Positions 35,556 to 45,455 are shown, counted from the first letter of the stretch. The stretch is 64,000 nucleotides of DNA from Arthrobacter woluwensis (GCF_030816155.1 NZ_JAUSXR010000001.1:3348001-3412000), one strand, 5' to 3'. The notes: a model not told the origin generated them from the letters alone. A program made the numbers and translations.

Positions 35556-38500
35556 ATGCATGACGACATCAACCTGACCACCGGACGGGTCAAGCGGGTT
35601 CTGGCCGAGCGGCTGTATCCCGCCGTCTACGAGGAGAGCGTGGCGCTGGACGTCGCCTGGCACGAACTGCCGGGCGAGCCGATCGCCCCCGCCGAGGGCC
35701 TGGCCCTCGAGTACTCGCCGTACCAGGTGGGAACCCCGTGGGGCGCCGCCTGGGGCACCACCTGGTTCCGTCTGCAGGGCCGGATCCCCGAGGGGTGGGC
35801 CGGACGCCGCGTCGAGATGGTGGTGGACCTCGGCTTCGATGTGAACATGACGGGATTCCAGTGCGAAGGCCTGGTCTACGCGCCCGAGGGCGAGCCGCTG
35901 AAGTCGCTCAACCCGCGCAACCAGTGGGTCCTGGTGGCTGACGAAGCGCAGGGCGGGGAGACCGTGGAGCTCTTCATCGAGGCCGCGTCCAACCCGGTGC
36001 TCCTGGATTACCACCCCTTCCTTCCCACGCAGGAGGGCGACATCCGCACCTCCTCGCCGAAGAAGCTCTACACCACGCGCCGCATGGACCTGGCCGTGTT
36101 CAACCGCGAGGTCCACGAACTGTGCCTGGACCTGGAGGTCCTGTTCGAGCTCCAGGCCGAGCTGCCGGAGTCCTCGCCGCGCCGGATGCGCATCCTCCAG
36201 GGTCTGGACGACGCCCTGGACCGCGTCGACCTCCAGCGCATCGCCGAGACCGTGGGGGAGGCCCGCGAGGTCCTCGCGCCGCTGCTCGAGCGTCCCGCCG
36301 AGGCCAGCGCCCACCACGTCTCCGCCATCGGCCACGCGCACATCGACTCCGCCTGGCTATGGCCTCTGCGCGAGACCATTCGCAAGGTGGCCCGCACCAG
36401 CTCCTCCATGACCGAGCTGATCGGGCAGGACCCGGACTTCCGGTACGGCATGTCCAGCGCGCAGCAGTACAAGTGGCTCAAGGTCCACCGGCCCGAGGTG
36501 TACGCCAAGGTCAAGGCCGCCGTCGCCGAGGGCCGTTTCGTGCCGCTGGGCGGCATGTGGGTCGAGTCGGACACGGTCATGCCCAGCGGCGAGGCCCTGT
36601 CCCGCCAGTTCCTGTACGGCCAGTCGTTCTTCCGGGACGAGTTCGGCGCGGCCTGCCGCGGAGTGTGGCTGCCGGACAGCTTCGGCTATTCGCCGGCCCT
36701 GCCGCAGCTCATGCGCCGCGCCGGTTTCGAGTGGTTCTTCACCCAGAAGATCTCCTGGAACCAGGTCAACAAGTTCCCGCACCACACGTTCAACTGGGAA
36801 GGCATCGACGGCTCCCGGGTCTTCAGCCACTTCCCGCCCATGGACACCTACAACGCGCAGCTCTCCGGCGAGGAGATGGCCCGCGCCAGCCGCCAGTTCC
36901 GCGAGGCCCGCGTCGCCTCCGGGTCGATCGCGCCGGTCGGCTGGGGCGACGGCGGTGGCGGCACCACCCGCGAGATGACCGGCAAAGCCCGGCGTCTCGC
37001 GGACCTGGAAGGCAGCGCCACGGTCCGCTGGGAGAACCCGGACGACTACTTCGAGCGCGCCCGCGCCGAGATGCCGAAGCCCCCGGTCTGGGTCGGTGAG
37101 CTGTACCTGGAACTCCACCGGGCCACCCTCACGAGCCAGCACAAGACCAAGCAGGGCAACCGCCGCGTGGAGCACCTGCTGGTGGAGGCCGAGCTGTGGA
37201 GCGCCACGGCCGCGGCCCGCACCGGCTACGCGTACCCCTATGACGAACTGAACGCACTGTGGGAGGACCTCCTGCTGCACCAGTTCCACGACATCCTGCC
37301 CGGCACCTCCATCGCCTGGGTGCACCGCGAGGCCGTCGAGACCTACCGCCGCCTCACGGAGGAGGCCGAGGCCCTGATCGGCCGCGCCCTGGACGCCCTG
37401 GCCGGCGACGGCGACGTGCAGCTCACGTTCAACGCGGCGCCGTTCGGCCGCTCCGGCGTGCCCGCGCTGGGCGCCTCCGAGGCTGCCCCGCGCGGCGCCG
37501 AGCCGGTGACCGTGAGCGAGGAGGCGCGCGGCGTCGTGCTCCGCAATGGACTGGTGGAGGTCGTCATCAGCCGTGAAGGCCACGTCGTCTCCGCGGTGGA
37601 CCTGGCCAGCGGGCGCGACGCGATCCCCGCGGGCGCCGAGGCGAACGTGCTCCAGCTGCACCAGGACTTCCCGAACATGTGGGACGCCTGGGACGTGGAC
37701 CGGTACTACCGCAACCGCGTGACCGAGCTGCGTTCACTGACGTCGTTCTCCGTGGAGGGCGACGGGGACGAGGCGCGGGTCGTGATCGAGCGCGAGTTCT
37801 CCGGGTCCCGGGTCCGTCAGGTGCTGCGCCTGGCCGCGGATGCGCGCACGCTGCGGATCGATCAGGAGACCGACTGGCACGAGGCCGAGAAGTTCCTCAA
37901 GGTGTCCTTCCCGCTGGACGTCCGCGCGGAGCACACGGCCGCGGAGACGCAGTTCGGCTTCAACAAGCGCGTCACGCACACCAACACGAGCTGGGAGGCG
38001 GCGAAGTTCGAGACGTCCATGCACCGCTTCGTGCTGGCGGAGGAGCCCGGCTTCGGCGCGGCCCTGGTGACGGAGTCCAGTTACGGCTTCGACATGACCC
38101 GCGACGCTGACGACGACGCCGGCGTGACCACCACCCTGCGCCTCTCCCTCCTCCGGGCTCCGCGGTTCCCCGACCCGGAGACGGACCAGGGCGTGCACCA
38201 GCACTCCTACGGCCTCGTGATCGGGGCCGACGCCCTGGTGGCGACCCGTGAGGGCATCCACCTGAACAGCCCGGTCCGTTCGCGGTCCGGCGCCGCTCCG
38301 GTCGAGTCCCTCGTGCGGGTCGACGGCGATGGCGTGCTCGTCTCCTCGGTGAAGCTCGCCCACGACCGCTCCGGCGACCTGGTGGTCCGCGTCTACGAGC
38401 CGCAGGGCCACCGCGCGAACGCCGTGCTGCACGTCGACCCGGCGTTCGGCGCCGGCCGCGAGGTCAGCCTGATCGAGGACGAGCTCCCCGGACGCCCCGG

Positions 38501-38622
38501 CCCTGGAGGCGGCCGGCGCCGGCTCCGGTGGCGAGGGCGCGACGGCGGAGGCCGGCGTCGCGCTGTCCCTGTCGCCGTTCTCGGTGCGCACGTTCCGGTT
38601 CAGCCCGGCGCAGGTGGGCTAG
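35556..38622 (+). pseudogene. GH38 alpha-mannosidase; C-terminal frame broken by one extra base
   Basis: From ATG 35556 the frame is a clear GH38 enzyme: VSAIGHAHIDSAWLWPLRETIRK (metal-binding His-x-Asp), GVWLPDSFGYSPALPQLMRRAGFEWFFTQK (nucleophile Asp in LPDSFGY) and LLLHQFHDILPGTSI. It also has the C-terminal beta domains of class II mannosidases. At 38490-38491 one extra G moves translation out of frame. The alternative frame then gives ALEAAGAGSGG and SLSPFSVRTFRFSPAQVG with stop 38620-38622, a natural GH38 ending. The corrected length is 1021 residues. Uncorrected, the frame runs on through palindromic repeats to 39323. The break affects only the last 45 residues, so activity may survive. 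No signal peptide, so cytoplasmic removal of alpha-mannose. Confidence 0.85.
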
Positions 38623-38647
38623 GCGGGTTAGGCAGGTCTCCTCGCCC

Positions 38648-38712
38648 GAGTTCGTGGGTTTCGGGTGAGTTCGTGGACCATCTCCACGAACTCGCCTCGA
38701 AACCACGAACTC
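38648..38712. repeat. Four-unit palindromic element (GAGTTCGTGG type)
   Basis: GAGTTCGTGG at 38648 and 38667, inverse CCACGAACTC at 38684 and 38703. Spacing 19/17/19, loop ACCATCT. First of four elements in this interval. Confidence 0.88.
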
Positions 38713-38787
38713 GGCAGGGGGCGGGGGCTGGTACAGAGCAGGGGCCGGTGCGGGCTGCCTGGCTCCGTGAGACCGTGGGTTTCCGTC

Positions 38788-38853
38788 GAGTTCGGGGGTT
38801 CGTTCCGGCGTCGTGGGTTGCGGGGGGTGTTCTCGGCACGGACCCCCGAACTC
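38788..38853. repeat. Palindromic element with eroded core (GAGTTCGGGG type)
   Basis: Outer units GAGTTCGGGG at 38788 and inverse CCCCGAACTC at 38844, the same outer units and 56-bp spacing as the element at 1742-1807. The inner pair has diverged. Confidence 0.75.
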
Positions 38854-38933
38854 GGCAGGGGTGGCCCCGAGTGGACCCGCCCCACACCCACCTGGCTTCG
38901 TCGCTCGGGCTTGTCTGGCCAGCCGTTATTCGT

Positions 38934-38998
38934 GAAACCGTGGGTTTCCGTCGAAACAGTGCATTAACCACACTGTTTCGACGGAAACTCGCGGTTTC
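38934..38998. repeat. Four-unit palindromic element (GAAACCGTGG/GAAACAGTGC type)
   Basis: GAAACCGTGG at 38934, GAAACAGTGC at 38953, inverse ACACTGTTTC at 38970 and TCGCGGTTTC at 38989. Spacing 19/17/19. It mixes the inner unit seen at 1761 with the unit of the element at 44540. Confidence 0.82.
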
Positions 38999-39079
38999 GG
39001 CGTTTCCGGGGCCCTCGCGGACGGGTGGGAAGCGGGTCGGGAGCGCGATCCGGAGTGGCTTTGGCGGTGCTCGTCCGTC

Positions 39080-39144
39080 GAGTTCGTGGGTTTCGGGTGA
39101 ATTCGTGGATTATTTCCACGAACTCGCCTCGAAACCACGAACTC
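39080..39144. repeat. Four-unit palindromic element (GAGTTCGTGG type), second copy
   Basis: GAGTTCGTGG at 39080, GAATTCGTGG at 39099, inverse CCACGAACTC at 39116 and 39135. Spacing 19/17/19, loop ATTATTT. Nearly the same sequence as 38648-38712. Confidence 0.88.
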
Positions 39145-39274
39145 GGCAGGGGTGGCCCCGAGTGGACCCGCCCCACCCTCGCCTCGGCCCCGGTGCACCA
39201 ACGCGTTTTCCGGGCCGATCGCCACTCCACACCCGCCCGTTTCTGCTGGACCCACACCCACCTACGCCCCCGGA

Positions 39275-39308
39275 TTGTTCAACAAAGCCTTGCCGGATTG
39301 TTGAACAA
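39275..39308 (+). promoter_or_regulatory. Paired GntR/FCD-type operator before the 5-oxoproline operon
   Basis: Two 11-bp palindromes, TTGTTCAACAA at 39275-39285 and TTGTTGAACAA at 39298-39308, with centres 23 bp apart (about two helical turns). Each sits in a longer direct repeat beginning CCGGATTGTT. Both fit the TNGTNNNACNA pattern of FadR/GntR-type regulators. The likely ligand is the GntR protein encoded at 44658-45338. Confidence 0.7.
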
Positions 39309-39392
39309 AGTTTTATGATGTGAGTCACGTGGTCCCGTGATGGGCGCCACGGACAGCTCCTGGACCGGTCGGTCCCCGTGGAATGGACTCGC

Positions 39393-40106
39393 ATGCTCGT
39401 ACTCATCGGGGTGCTGCTGGTGATCATCGGATTCGCCGTTCGCCTCAACCCCCTCATCGTCGTCACCGTCGCCGGGATCGTCACCGCGCTCCTGGGCGGT
39501 ATGAACCCCCTGCAGATCCTGGAGGCCTTCGGTTCCGGCTTCGCCAGCAGCCGCTCCGTCACGGTCTTCGCGGCCGTGCTGCCGGTCATCGGCATCATCG
39601 AATACTTCGGGCTCCAGGAGCAGGCCAAGAACCTGATCTCCAAACTCGCCCGCCTCACCGCCGGCCGCGTCCTCCTGGCGTACCTGGCCATCCGCCAGGT
39701 GACCGCCGCCGTCGGGCTGACTAGCATCGGCGGGCACGCGCAGGCCGTGCGTCCGCTCGTGTACCCCATGGCCGAGGGCGCCGCGATGCGCCGCTACGGC
39801 ACGGTCCCGGAGAAGCTCAAGGAACGCATCAAGGGCCACTCCGCCGCGGCGGACAACGTCGGCGTCTTCTTCGGTGAGGACGTCTTCGTGGCCGTCGGGT
39901 CGATCCTGCTGATCACCACCTTCGTGGACACCACGTACCACCTTCAGCTCGAACCGCTCGAACTCGCGCTCTGGGCCATCCCGACCGCGATCGCCGCCTT
40001 CCTCATCCACGGCTTCCGGCTCCTCCGCCTGGACCGTCAGCTGGACCGCGAATACGCCCGTCTCACCGGGAAGACCGTCACCGTCGAGGCCGGGAGCGCC
40101 GCATGA
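39393..40106 (+). CDS. 5-oxoproline transporter subunit, DUF969 family
   Basis: 237 residues from ATG 39393 (MLVLIGVLLVIIGFAVRLNPLIVVTVAGIVTALLGG, the standard DUF969 opening). GTG 39378 would add five residues. About six membrane segments are present, with conserved FVAVGSILLI and the polar VGLTSIGGHAQAVRPLVYPMAEGAA loop. DUF969 and DUF979 proteins form a two-part permease found with 5-oxoprolinase genes, and this is the usual order. It overlaps the DUF979 gene by four bases. The paired GntR-type sites upstream suggest repression without inducer. Confidence 0.9.
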   Translation: MLVLIGVLLVIIGFAVRLNPLIVVTVAGIVTALLGGMNPLQILEAFGSGFASSRSVTVFAAVLPVIGIIEYFGLQEQAKNLISKLARLTAGRVLLAYLAIRQVTAAVGLTSIGGHAQAVRPLVYPMAEGAAMRRYGTVPEKLKERIKGHSAAADNVGVFFGEDVFVAVGSILLITTFVDTTYHLQLEPLELALWAIPTAIAAFLIHGFRLLRLDRQLDREYARLTGKTVTVEAGSAA

Positions 40107-41071
40107 TCAACGTCGAAGCCGTCTACTGGTTCATCGGGGCCCTCTTCATCGCCTGGGCCTCCCTCATCGCGCGGGACACCGGCCACCGGCACCGCATCGG
40201 CAGCTCGCTGTTCTGGGGCATCCTCGGGCTCTGCTTCTTCTACGGCACCTGGGTCCAGGCCGGGAAAGCGCCCGCGTGGATCCTGGGCGTGGCGGTGCTG
40301 GTGCTCGTCGGACTCGCCTCCAGCGGGCAGCTCTCCGACGGCAAGGCGAAGTCCTCCACCCCGGCTGAGCGCGTCGCCTACGCCGCCCGTTTCGGGAACA
40401 AGCTCTTCATCCCGGCGCTCCTCCTTCCGGTGGTCACCGTGGCCCTCGTACTCGCGGCCCCGGTCCTCGTCATCGGGGGCACTCCGATCCTGGACCCCAA
40501 GAACACCACCCTGGTGGCACTGACCATCGGCGCGATCGTGGCCGCAGCCGCCGCCGTCGTGATCCTGAAGCCCCGCAACAAGCTCGCGCCGCTGCTGGAG
40601 AGCCGCCGCATCCTCGAGTCGATCGGCTGGGCGGCACTGCTGCCCCAGATGCTCTCGACCCTGGGGATCCTGTTCACCAAGGCGGGCGTCGGGACGGCGG
40701 TGGGGACCCTCACGGCGTCCATCCTGCCCGAGGGATCCCTGCTGGCCGCCGTCGCGGTCTACTGCGTGGGGATGTTCCTCTTCACTGTGCTCATGGGCAA
40801 CGGCTTCGCGGCCTTCCCCATCATGACGGCGGCCATCGGCTGGCCCGTCCTGATCCAGCAGTTCCACGGCAACCCGGCGATCGTCTTCGCGATCGGCATG
40901 CTCGCGGGCTTCTGCGGCACGCTCTGCACCCCCATGGCCGCGAACTTCAACCTGGTCCCGGCCGCGCTCCTCGAGATGAAGAACCGCTACGGTGTGATCA
41001 CGGCGCAGATCGGCACCGCTCTGCCGTTGCTGGTGGTCAACATCGGCCTCATGTACTTCCTGGCGTTCTAG
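40103..41071 (+). CDS. 5-oxoproline transporter subunit, DUF979 family
   Basis: 322 residues beginning MINVEAVYWFIGALFIAWASLIARD, with about nine membrane segments and the conserved VMGNGFAAFPIMTAAIGWPVL and GFCGTLCTPMAANFNLVPAALLEMKNRYGVI stretches of DUF979. It overlaps the DUF969 gene (ATGA). Together they are expected to import pyroglutamate or a related amide for the cytoplasmic Pxp enzymes encoded downstream. Confidence 0.92.
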   Translation: MINVEAVYWFIGALFIAWASLIARDTGHRHRIGSSLFWGILGLCFFYGTWVQAGKAPAWILGVAVLVLVGLASSGQLSDGKAKSSTPAERVAYAARFGNKLFIPALLLPVVTVALVLAAPVLVIGGTPILDPKNTTLVALTIGAIVAAAAAVVILKPRNKLAPLLESRRILESIGWAALLPQMLSTLGILFTKAGVGTAVGTLTASILPEGSLLAAVAVYCVGMFLFTVLMGNGFAAFPIMTAAIGWPVLIQQFHGNPAIVFAIGMLAGFCGTLCTPMAANFNLVPAALLEMKNRYGVITAQIGTALPLLVVNIGLMYFLAF

Positions 41072-41083
41072 AAAGGCACCCTC

Positions 41084-42193
41084 ATGACCGACACCTTCTT
41101 CCCGGGCGCCGCCCAGCACTGCGCCGACGTCGTCCTGGACAATCTGGGCCGCCCGTACCCCTACGCCTCGCACCACGTGGAGCGTTCCGAGACCGATCTG
41201 CACACGCCGGCCGAGCTCCACCCGGCGTTCCACACCTCCTTCGACTGGCACTCCTGCGTGCACATGCACTGGCTGGGCGTCAGCGTGCTCGACGCCGCGC
41301 TGCGGGGCGAGGGTGTGCTCGACGCCGGCACGGCCGACGCCCTCCGCGCCGCCCTGGGCGCCAACCTCACCGCCGCGAAGCTCGCCGTCGAGGCGGACTA
41401 CCTCCGAGCCAACCCCAGCTGGGAACGCCCGTACGGCTGGGCCTGGCTCGTGCGCCTGGCCGCGGCCTGCCACGCCTCCCAGGATCCGGAGATCGCCGCC
41501 TGGGGCCGCGACCTGGACGGCTGCGTAGACGTGGTGGCGGAGCTGGTCCAGGCGTGGACCGCGACCGTCGAGCACCCGGTGCGGCACGGCCTGCACACCA
41601 ACTCGGCCTTCGGGCTGTCCTACCTCCTGACCGCGTTCCGGGATCTCGGCCGCGACGACGCCGCGGCGGCTTGCGAACGGGCCGCCGTCCGCTGGTTCGG
41701 CGAGGACCTGGCCTGGGCCACCGAGTGGGAGCTGAGCGGGCAGGACTTCCTCTCCGCAGGGCTCAGCGAGGCCGATCTTCTCCAGCGCGTGCTCCCCGCC
41801 GACGAGTTCGCCGCCTGGCTGGAGGGGTTCCTGCCCGGGCTGACCGCGGAGTCGCGCATGCTCGCGACCGTGGGCGTGGCCGATGAGAGCGACGGCTACA
41901 TGGTCCACCTGCACGGTCTGAACCTCACGCGGGCGGGTCAGCTCGCACGCGTGGTCGCGGCGCTGGACGCCGTGTCTGACGCCCGGTCCAGCACCGGGTC
42001 CGACGCCGGGCCCGAGGCCCGGCCCGGCACGCCGCCGGCCCTGCGCGCGGTGCTGGACGCCGCCGTCGAGCCGCTGTTTGAGGCCGGGATGCACGGCCTG
42101 CGGAGCGGCGACTTCATGTCCACGCACTGGCTCGCGAGCTTCGCGTGGGACGCCCGGGAGTCCATCGGCCGCCTGCGGAGCGTGACCGCGTGA
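41084..42193 (+). CDS. DUF2891 family protein
   Basis: 369 residues, soluble, starting [39 protein letters not shown]. Family-like stretches are [72 protein letters not shown] and [12 protein letters not shown] near the end. The helical-barrel look with conserved His, Trp and Glu resembles (alpha/alpha)-barrel enzymes, but no activity is established. Its position between the 5-oxoproline transporter and oxoprolinase subunits, with GTGA overlap to pxpA, suggests a step in pyroglutamate or gamma-glutamyl metabolism. A 20-residue Ala/Gly/Ser/Pro-rich insertion lies near residue 305. Confidence 0.85.
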   Translation: MTDTFFPGAAQHCADVVLDNLGRPYPYASHHVERSETDLHTPAELHPAFHTSFDWHSCVHMHWLGVSVLDAALRGEGVLDAGTADALRAALGANLTAAKLAVEADYLRANPSWERPYGWAWLVRLAAACHASQDPEIAAWGRDLDGCVDVVAELVQAWTATVEHPVRHGLHTNSAFGLSYLLTAFRDLGRDDAAAACERAAVRWFGEDLAWATEWELSGQDFLSAGLSEADLLQRVLPADEFAAWLEGFLPGLTAESRMLATVGVADESDGYMVHLHGLNLTRAGQLARVVAALDAVSDARSSTGSDAGPEARPGTPPALRAVLDAAVEPLFEAGMHGLRSGDFMSTHWLASFAWDARESIGRLRSVTA

Positions 42194-42946
42194 GCGTGAT
42201 CGACCTCAACAGCGACGTGGGGGAGTCCTTCGGGAACTGGACCTTCGGGGACGACGCCGCCATCCTGGCCAACGTCTCCAGCGCCAACGTCGCGTGTGGT
42301 TTCCACGCCGGGGACCCGGTGGGCATCCGCGCCACCGTGCGCGCGGCCGTGCGGACCGGGACGACCGTCGGGGCCCACCCCGGCTACCGCGACCTGGCGG
42401 GCTTCGGGCGCCGCTTCATCGACATGGACGCCGGGGAGCTCCGCGACGACGTGATCTACCAGATCGGCGCGCTCCAGGCCCTCGCCGCGGGCCGAGGGCG
42501 CCGCTGTCCGGTACGTGAAACCGCACGGCGCTCTCTACAACACGATCGTGCGCCACGAGGGCCAGGCGCGGGCCGTGGTCGACGCGGTCCTCGCCGTCGA
42601 CCCGGCTCTTCCCCTGCTGGTGCTGCCCGGTTCCGCGGTCGAGCGGATCGCCGCCGAGGCCGGGCTCCGCACCGTGGCCGAGGCGTTCGCCGACCGCGCC
42701 TACCGGCCCGACGGAACTCTCGTCCCCCGCAGCGACCCGGGCGCCGTGCTGCACGACATCGACCGGATCCTGGACCACGTGTTCCGCCTGGTGGACGGCA
42801 CGGTCCGGGCCGTCGACGGGACCGTGCTGCCCGTGGCCGCCGGGAGCATCTGCGTCCACGGCGACACCCCCGGGGCGGTCGCCATGGCCGAGCGCATCCA
42901 CCGGGAACTCACGGCGCGCGGCGTCGTGATCCAGAGCTTCGCCTGA
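42190..42946 (+). pseudogene. pxpA: 5-oxoprolinase subunit A (LamB/YcsF family); frame broken by one extra base
   Basis: From GTG 42190 the sequence is [21 protein letters not shown], then [19 protein letters not shown] and [16 protein letters not shown], the diagnostic LamB/YcsF motifs. At the GGG 42489-42491 the frame changes. The next frame gives [19 protein letters not shown] and continues to stop 42946 with the expected [19 protein letters not shown]. Removing one G yields 251 residues, normal PxpA length. The subunit acts with PxpB and PxpC in ATP-dependent opening of 5-oxoproline to glutamate. If real, the break would abolish the enzyme. A sequence error is equally possible. Confidence 0.88.
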
Positions 42947-42947
42947 G

Positions 42948-44501
42948 ATGGGCCGACTGCTGGGCGTGCGCCGCGTGGGGGTCCGCGCGGTGCTCGCCGA
43001 ACTCGACGGCCTGGACGCCGTGCTGGCGCTCCAGGCGGGCCTGCTCGCCGACCCGCCGCCCGGCGTCGTGGACGTCGTTGCCGCCGCCCGCACCGTGCTC
43101 GTGACCGTGGGTCTCCCGCAGTCCCTGGCCGGGGTGGTGGAACGGCTGCGGACGGCTGACCTGGCCGCCGGGGCGCGCTCCGCCGGGCGTGAGGTGAGGA
43201 TCGAGACCGTGTACGACGGCGAAGACCTCGCCGAGGTCGCCCGCCTCACCGGCCGCAGCGTCGAGGCCGTCGTGGCCGGGCACGCGGACGCCGTCTGGAC
43301 CGCCGCGTTCGGCGGATTCGCCCCGGGGTTCGCCTACCTCAGCGCGCCTGGCGCACCCGAGGTCCCGCGCCGCACATCCCCGCGCACCCGCGTGCCGGCC
43401 GGTTCCGTGGCGCTCGCCGGTGGGTACTCGGCCGTCTACCCCAACGACTCGCCCGGCGGCTGGCAGCTCATCGGCCGCACCGGCGCGCTCCTGTGGGACG
43501 CCGCCCGCGACGAACCCGCGCTCATCAAGGCCGGCGACACGGTCCGCTTCGTCCCGGTCCGCGACGTCGTGCAGGCCCTGCCCGCCCGGCCCGCCACCGA
43601 GACCGGCGAACCCGTCCTCGAGGTCCGCAACCCCGGCCTCCAGACCACGGTGCAGGACCTTGGACGACCCGGCCACGCGGCGTCGGGGGTCAGCGATTCC
43701 GGCGCCATGGACCGCGGCGCCCTCAAGCGGGCCAACCGCATGGTCGGCAACCCTGCCGGCGCGCCGGGCCTCGAGGCCTTGCCCGGAGGACTCACGCTGC
43801 GGGCCCTGCGGGACACGATCCTCGCCGTCACGGGTGCCGACGTCCCGCTCCTGATCACCGACGACGACGGCGCCCAATGGGACGTCCCGCTCGACTCCCC
43901 GCTCACGCTCCTGGCCGGTGAGACGCTGCGGCTGGGTGCCCCCGACGCCGGTCTGCGCAACTATGTGGCGGTACGAGGAGGCGTGCGGGGCGGCACCGTG
44001 CTGGGCAGCGCCGCCACGGATGTCCTGTCCGGGCTGGGTCCCGCCCCGCTCACGGCGGGGAGTCGTCTAGGCCTGCTCGATCCGCGACTGCCTGGCGCCG
44101 TGGGGGAACCGGAGACGGCACCCCCGCTGCCGTCCGCGGAGGAGGTCACGGTGCTCCGGGTGGTCCCCGGTCCCCGCGACGACTGGTTCACTGACGAGTC
44201 CCTCGAGGCGTTCCACACGGGGGAATGGACCGTGACGGCCGAGTCGAATCGCGTGGGGATCCGGTTCTCCGGCGAGCCCCTGGTGCGCAGGACCGAGGGT
44301 GAGCTCCAGAGCGAGGGCACGGTGCGGGGCGCCATCCAGGTTCCCGCGTCCGGGCTGCCCCTGGTCTTCATGGCAGACCATCCCGTGACCGGCGGGTACC
44401 CCGTGATCGGCGTGGTCCTCGACGCGGACCAGGACCGGCTGGCCCAGCTCCCGCCCGGGGCGAGGGTGCGCTTCGAGCCGGTGGCCCCGGCGTCGCTGTA
44501 G
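42948..44501 (+). CDS. 5-oxoprolinase subunits B and C fused (KipI-KipA type)
   Basis: A 517-residue fusion. Residues about 1-205 are PxpB/KipI (cyclophilin-like AHS1 domain: [56 protein letters not shown]). Residues about 225-517 are PxpC/KipA (AHS2 domain: [75 protein letters not shown]). The separate genes of many bacteria are joined here, as in other actinobacteria. It starts one base after the pxpA stop. The complex hydrolyses 5-oxoproline to glutamate with ATP. Confidence 0.93.
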   Translation: MGRLLGVRRVGVRAVLAELDGLDAVLALQAGLLADPPPGVVDVVAAARTVLVTVGLPQSLAGVVERLRTADLAAGARSAGREVRIETVYDGEDLAEVARLTGRSVEAVVAGHADAVWTAAFGGFAPGFAYLSAPGAPEVPRRTSPRTRVPAGSVALAGGYSAVYPNDSPGGWQLIGRTGALLWDAARDEPALIKAGDTVRFVPVRDVVQALPARPATETGEPVLEVRNPGLQTTVQDLGRPGHAASGVSDSGAMDRGALKRANRMVGNPAGAPGLEALPGGLTLRALRDTILAVTGADVPLLITDDDGAQWDVPLDSPLTLLAGETLRLGAPDAGLRNYVAVRGGVRGGTVLGSAATDVLSGLGPAPLTAGSRLGLLDPRLPGAVGEPETAPPLPSAEEVTVLRVVPGPRDDWFTDESLEAFHTGEWTVTAESNRVGIRFSGEPLVRRTEGELQSEGTVRGAIQVPASGLPLVFMADHPVTGGYPVIGVVLDADQDRLAQLPPGARVRFEPVAPASL

Positions 44502-44539
44502 GGAGGGAGCGTGGACCATCCGTGGGCCGAGCACAGGCT

Positions 44540-44604
44540 GAAACAGTGAGTTCGCGACGAAACAGTGATCAGAACACGCTGTTTCATCGCGAACTCACTG
44601 TTTC
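44540..44604. repeat. Four-unit palindromic element (GAAACAGTGA type)
   Basis: GAAACAGTGA at 44540 and 44559, inverse ACGCTGTTTC at 44576 and TCACTGTTTC at 44595. Spacing 19/17/19, loop TCAGAAC. It lies between two codirectional genes. Confidence 0.88.
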
Positions 44605-44657
44605 AGCGCTGTGACGGCGATTCCGGCCTGTTCCGCCCGTCGGCATACAGTGGGCCT

Positions 44658-45338
44658 GTGAGTTCTGATGCTGTCCTGGCGGGGTTGCGCCGCGAAGCGC
44701 GTGCCGCCCACGCGCACACCGCCCAGTGGGTGGCGGCCACGCTGCGGCAGCGCATCGCCGACGGCGAGCTGACCCCCGGCACCAAGCTTCCCGAGGAGGC
44801 ACTGCGGGAGGCCCTGGGCGTCTCGCGGAACACACTCCGCGAGGCCTTCGCCACCCTGCACGCCGAACGCGTGGTGCAGCGGATCCCGAACCGCGGCGTC
44901 TTCGTGGCCCATCCGACGGCCGAGGATGTCCGCGAGATCTACCGGGTCCGGAAGCTCGTGGAGCCGGCCGCCCTGCTGTGGGCCCCGCGGATCGACGTCG
45001 AGGAGCTCGCGGGGATCGTCAGCCGGGGCCGGGCCGCCGTCACGGAGGGCGACATCGCCGGGATGGCCGGGGCGAACCAGGATTTCCACCGGGCCGTCCT
45101 CGCGGCCGCCGGGAGCATCCGGCTCGACGCGCTCATGGAACAGGTGCTCGCGGAGATGCGTCTGGTGTTCGCGGCGATGGGCCGGGACCCCCGCTTCCAT
45201 GCGCCGTATGTCGAGGGCAACGAGAGGATCGTCGAGCTCCTGGCGGCCGGGCAGCGTGCCGAGGCCGCCGAGTACCTCCGGGAATATCTCGACCGGGCCG
45301 AGCAGCAGCTCGTGGACGCGGTCGAGGGGCGGGCTTAG
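44658..45338 (+). CDS. GntR family regulator, FCD domain, probably of the 5-oxoproline operon
   Basis: 226 residues from GTG 44658. The N-terminal winged helix is TAQWVAATLRQRIADGELTPGTKLPEEALREALGVSRNTLREAFATLHAERVVQRIPNRGVFV, a GntR/FadR pattern. The FCD effector domain follows (IYRVRKLVEPAALLW, NQDFHRAVLAAAGSIRLDALMEQVL, EGNERIVELLAAGQRAEAAEYLREYLDRAEQQL). The Asp and His residues of the FCD metal site are plausible. Its place at the 3' end of the operon and the TTGTTSAACAA sites before the first gene make it the likely regulator. Confidence 0.9.
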   Translation: MSSDAVLAGLRREARAAHAHTAQWVAATLRQRIADGELTPGTKLPEEALREALGVSRNTLREAFATLHAERVVQRIPNRGVFVAHPTAEDVREIYRVRKLVEPAALLWAPRIDVEELAGIVSRGRAAVTEGDIAGMAGANQDFHRAVLAAAGSIRLDALMEQVLAEMRLVFAAMGRDPRFHAPYVEGNERIVELLAAGQRAEAAEYLREYLDRAEQQLVDAVEGRA

Positions 45339-45388
45339 GCGGGTTCCGCGGCGGGTGCCGTCGCGGGTCAGCCCCGTCCCGCCCGCGT

Positions 45389-45455
45389 CAGTCCGCTAGG
45401 AGGGACGTGAATCCGCTACATCTCGTAGCGGATTCACGCCGCAGTCAGCGGACTC
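45389..45455. repeat. Four-unit palindromic element (GAGTCCGCTA type), third copy
   Basis: CAGTCCGCTA at 45389, GAATCCGCTA at 45409, inverse TAGCGGATTC at 45426 and CAGCGGACTC at 45446. Spacing 20/17/20, loop CATCTCG. It lies between convergent genes. Confidence 0.88.

Larger units (their letters stand above)
38623..39392. other. 770-bp non-coding region with clustered palindromic elements and a GntR-type operator
   Basis: No gene is supported. It holds four hairpin elements (38648-38712, 38788-38853, 38934-38998, 39080-39144) and a 39-bp direct duplication (38847-38885 and 39138-39176) that follows the second and fourth elements. At its right end two palindromic operator sites precede the 5-oxoproline operon. 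The cluster looks like repeated duplication of one kind of element plus flanking sequence. Confidence 0.8.

Noticed and set aside
38640..39150. CRISPR array
   Set aside because: The repeats are palindromic units of several types without regular unique spacers, and no cas gene is nearby.
38623..39323. C-terminal extension of the GH38 protein to 1255 residues
   Set aside because: The extra residues are translations of palindromic repeats. The neighbouring frame gives a natural GH38 ending at 38622 after removing one base.
24571..45455. Reading the four-unit elements as ordinary rho-independent terminators
   Set aside because: They lack T-runs. One copy lies between divergent genes and another between codirectional genes, and the internal unit spacing is too regular for simple terminators.
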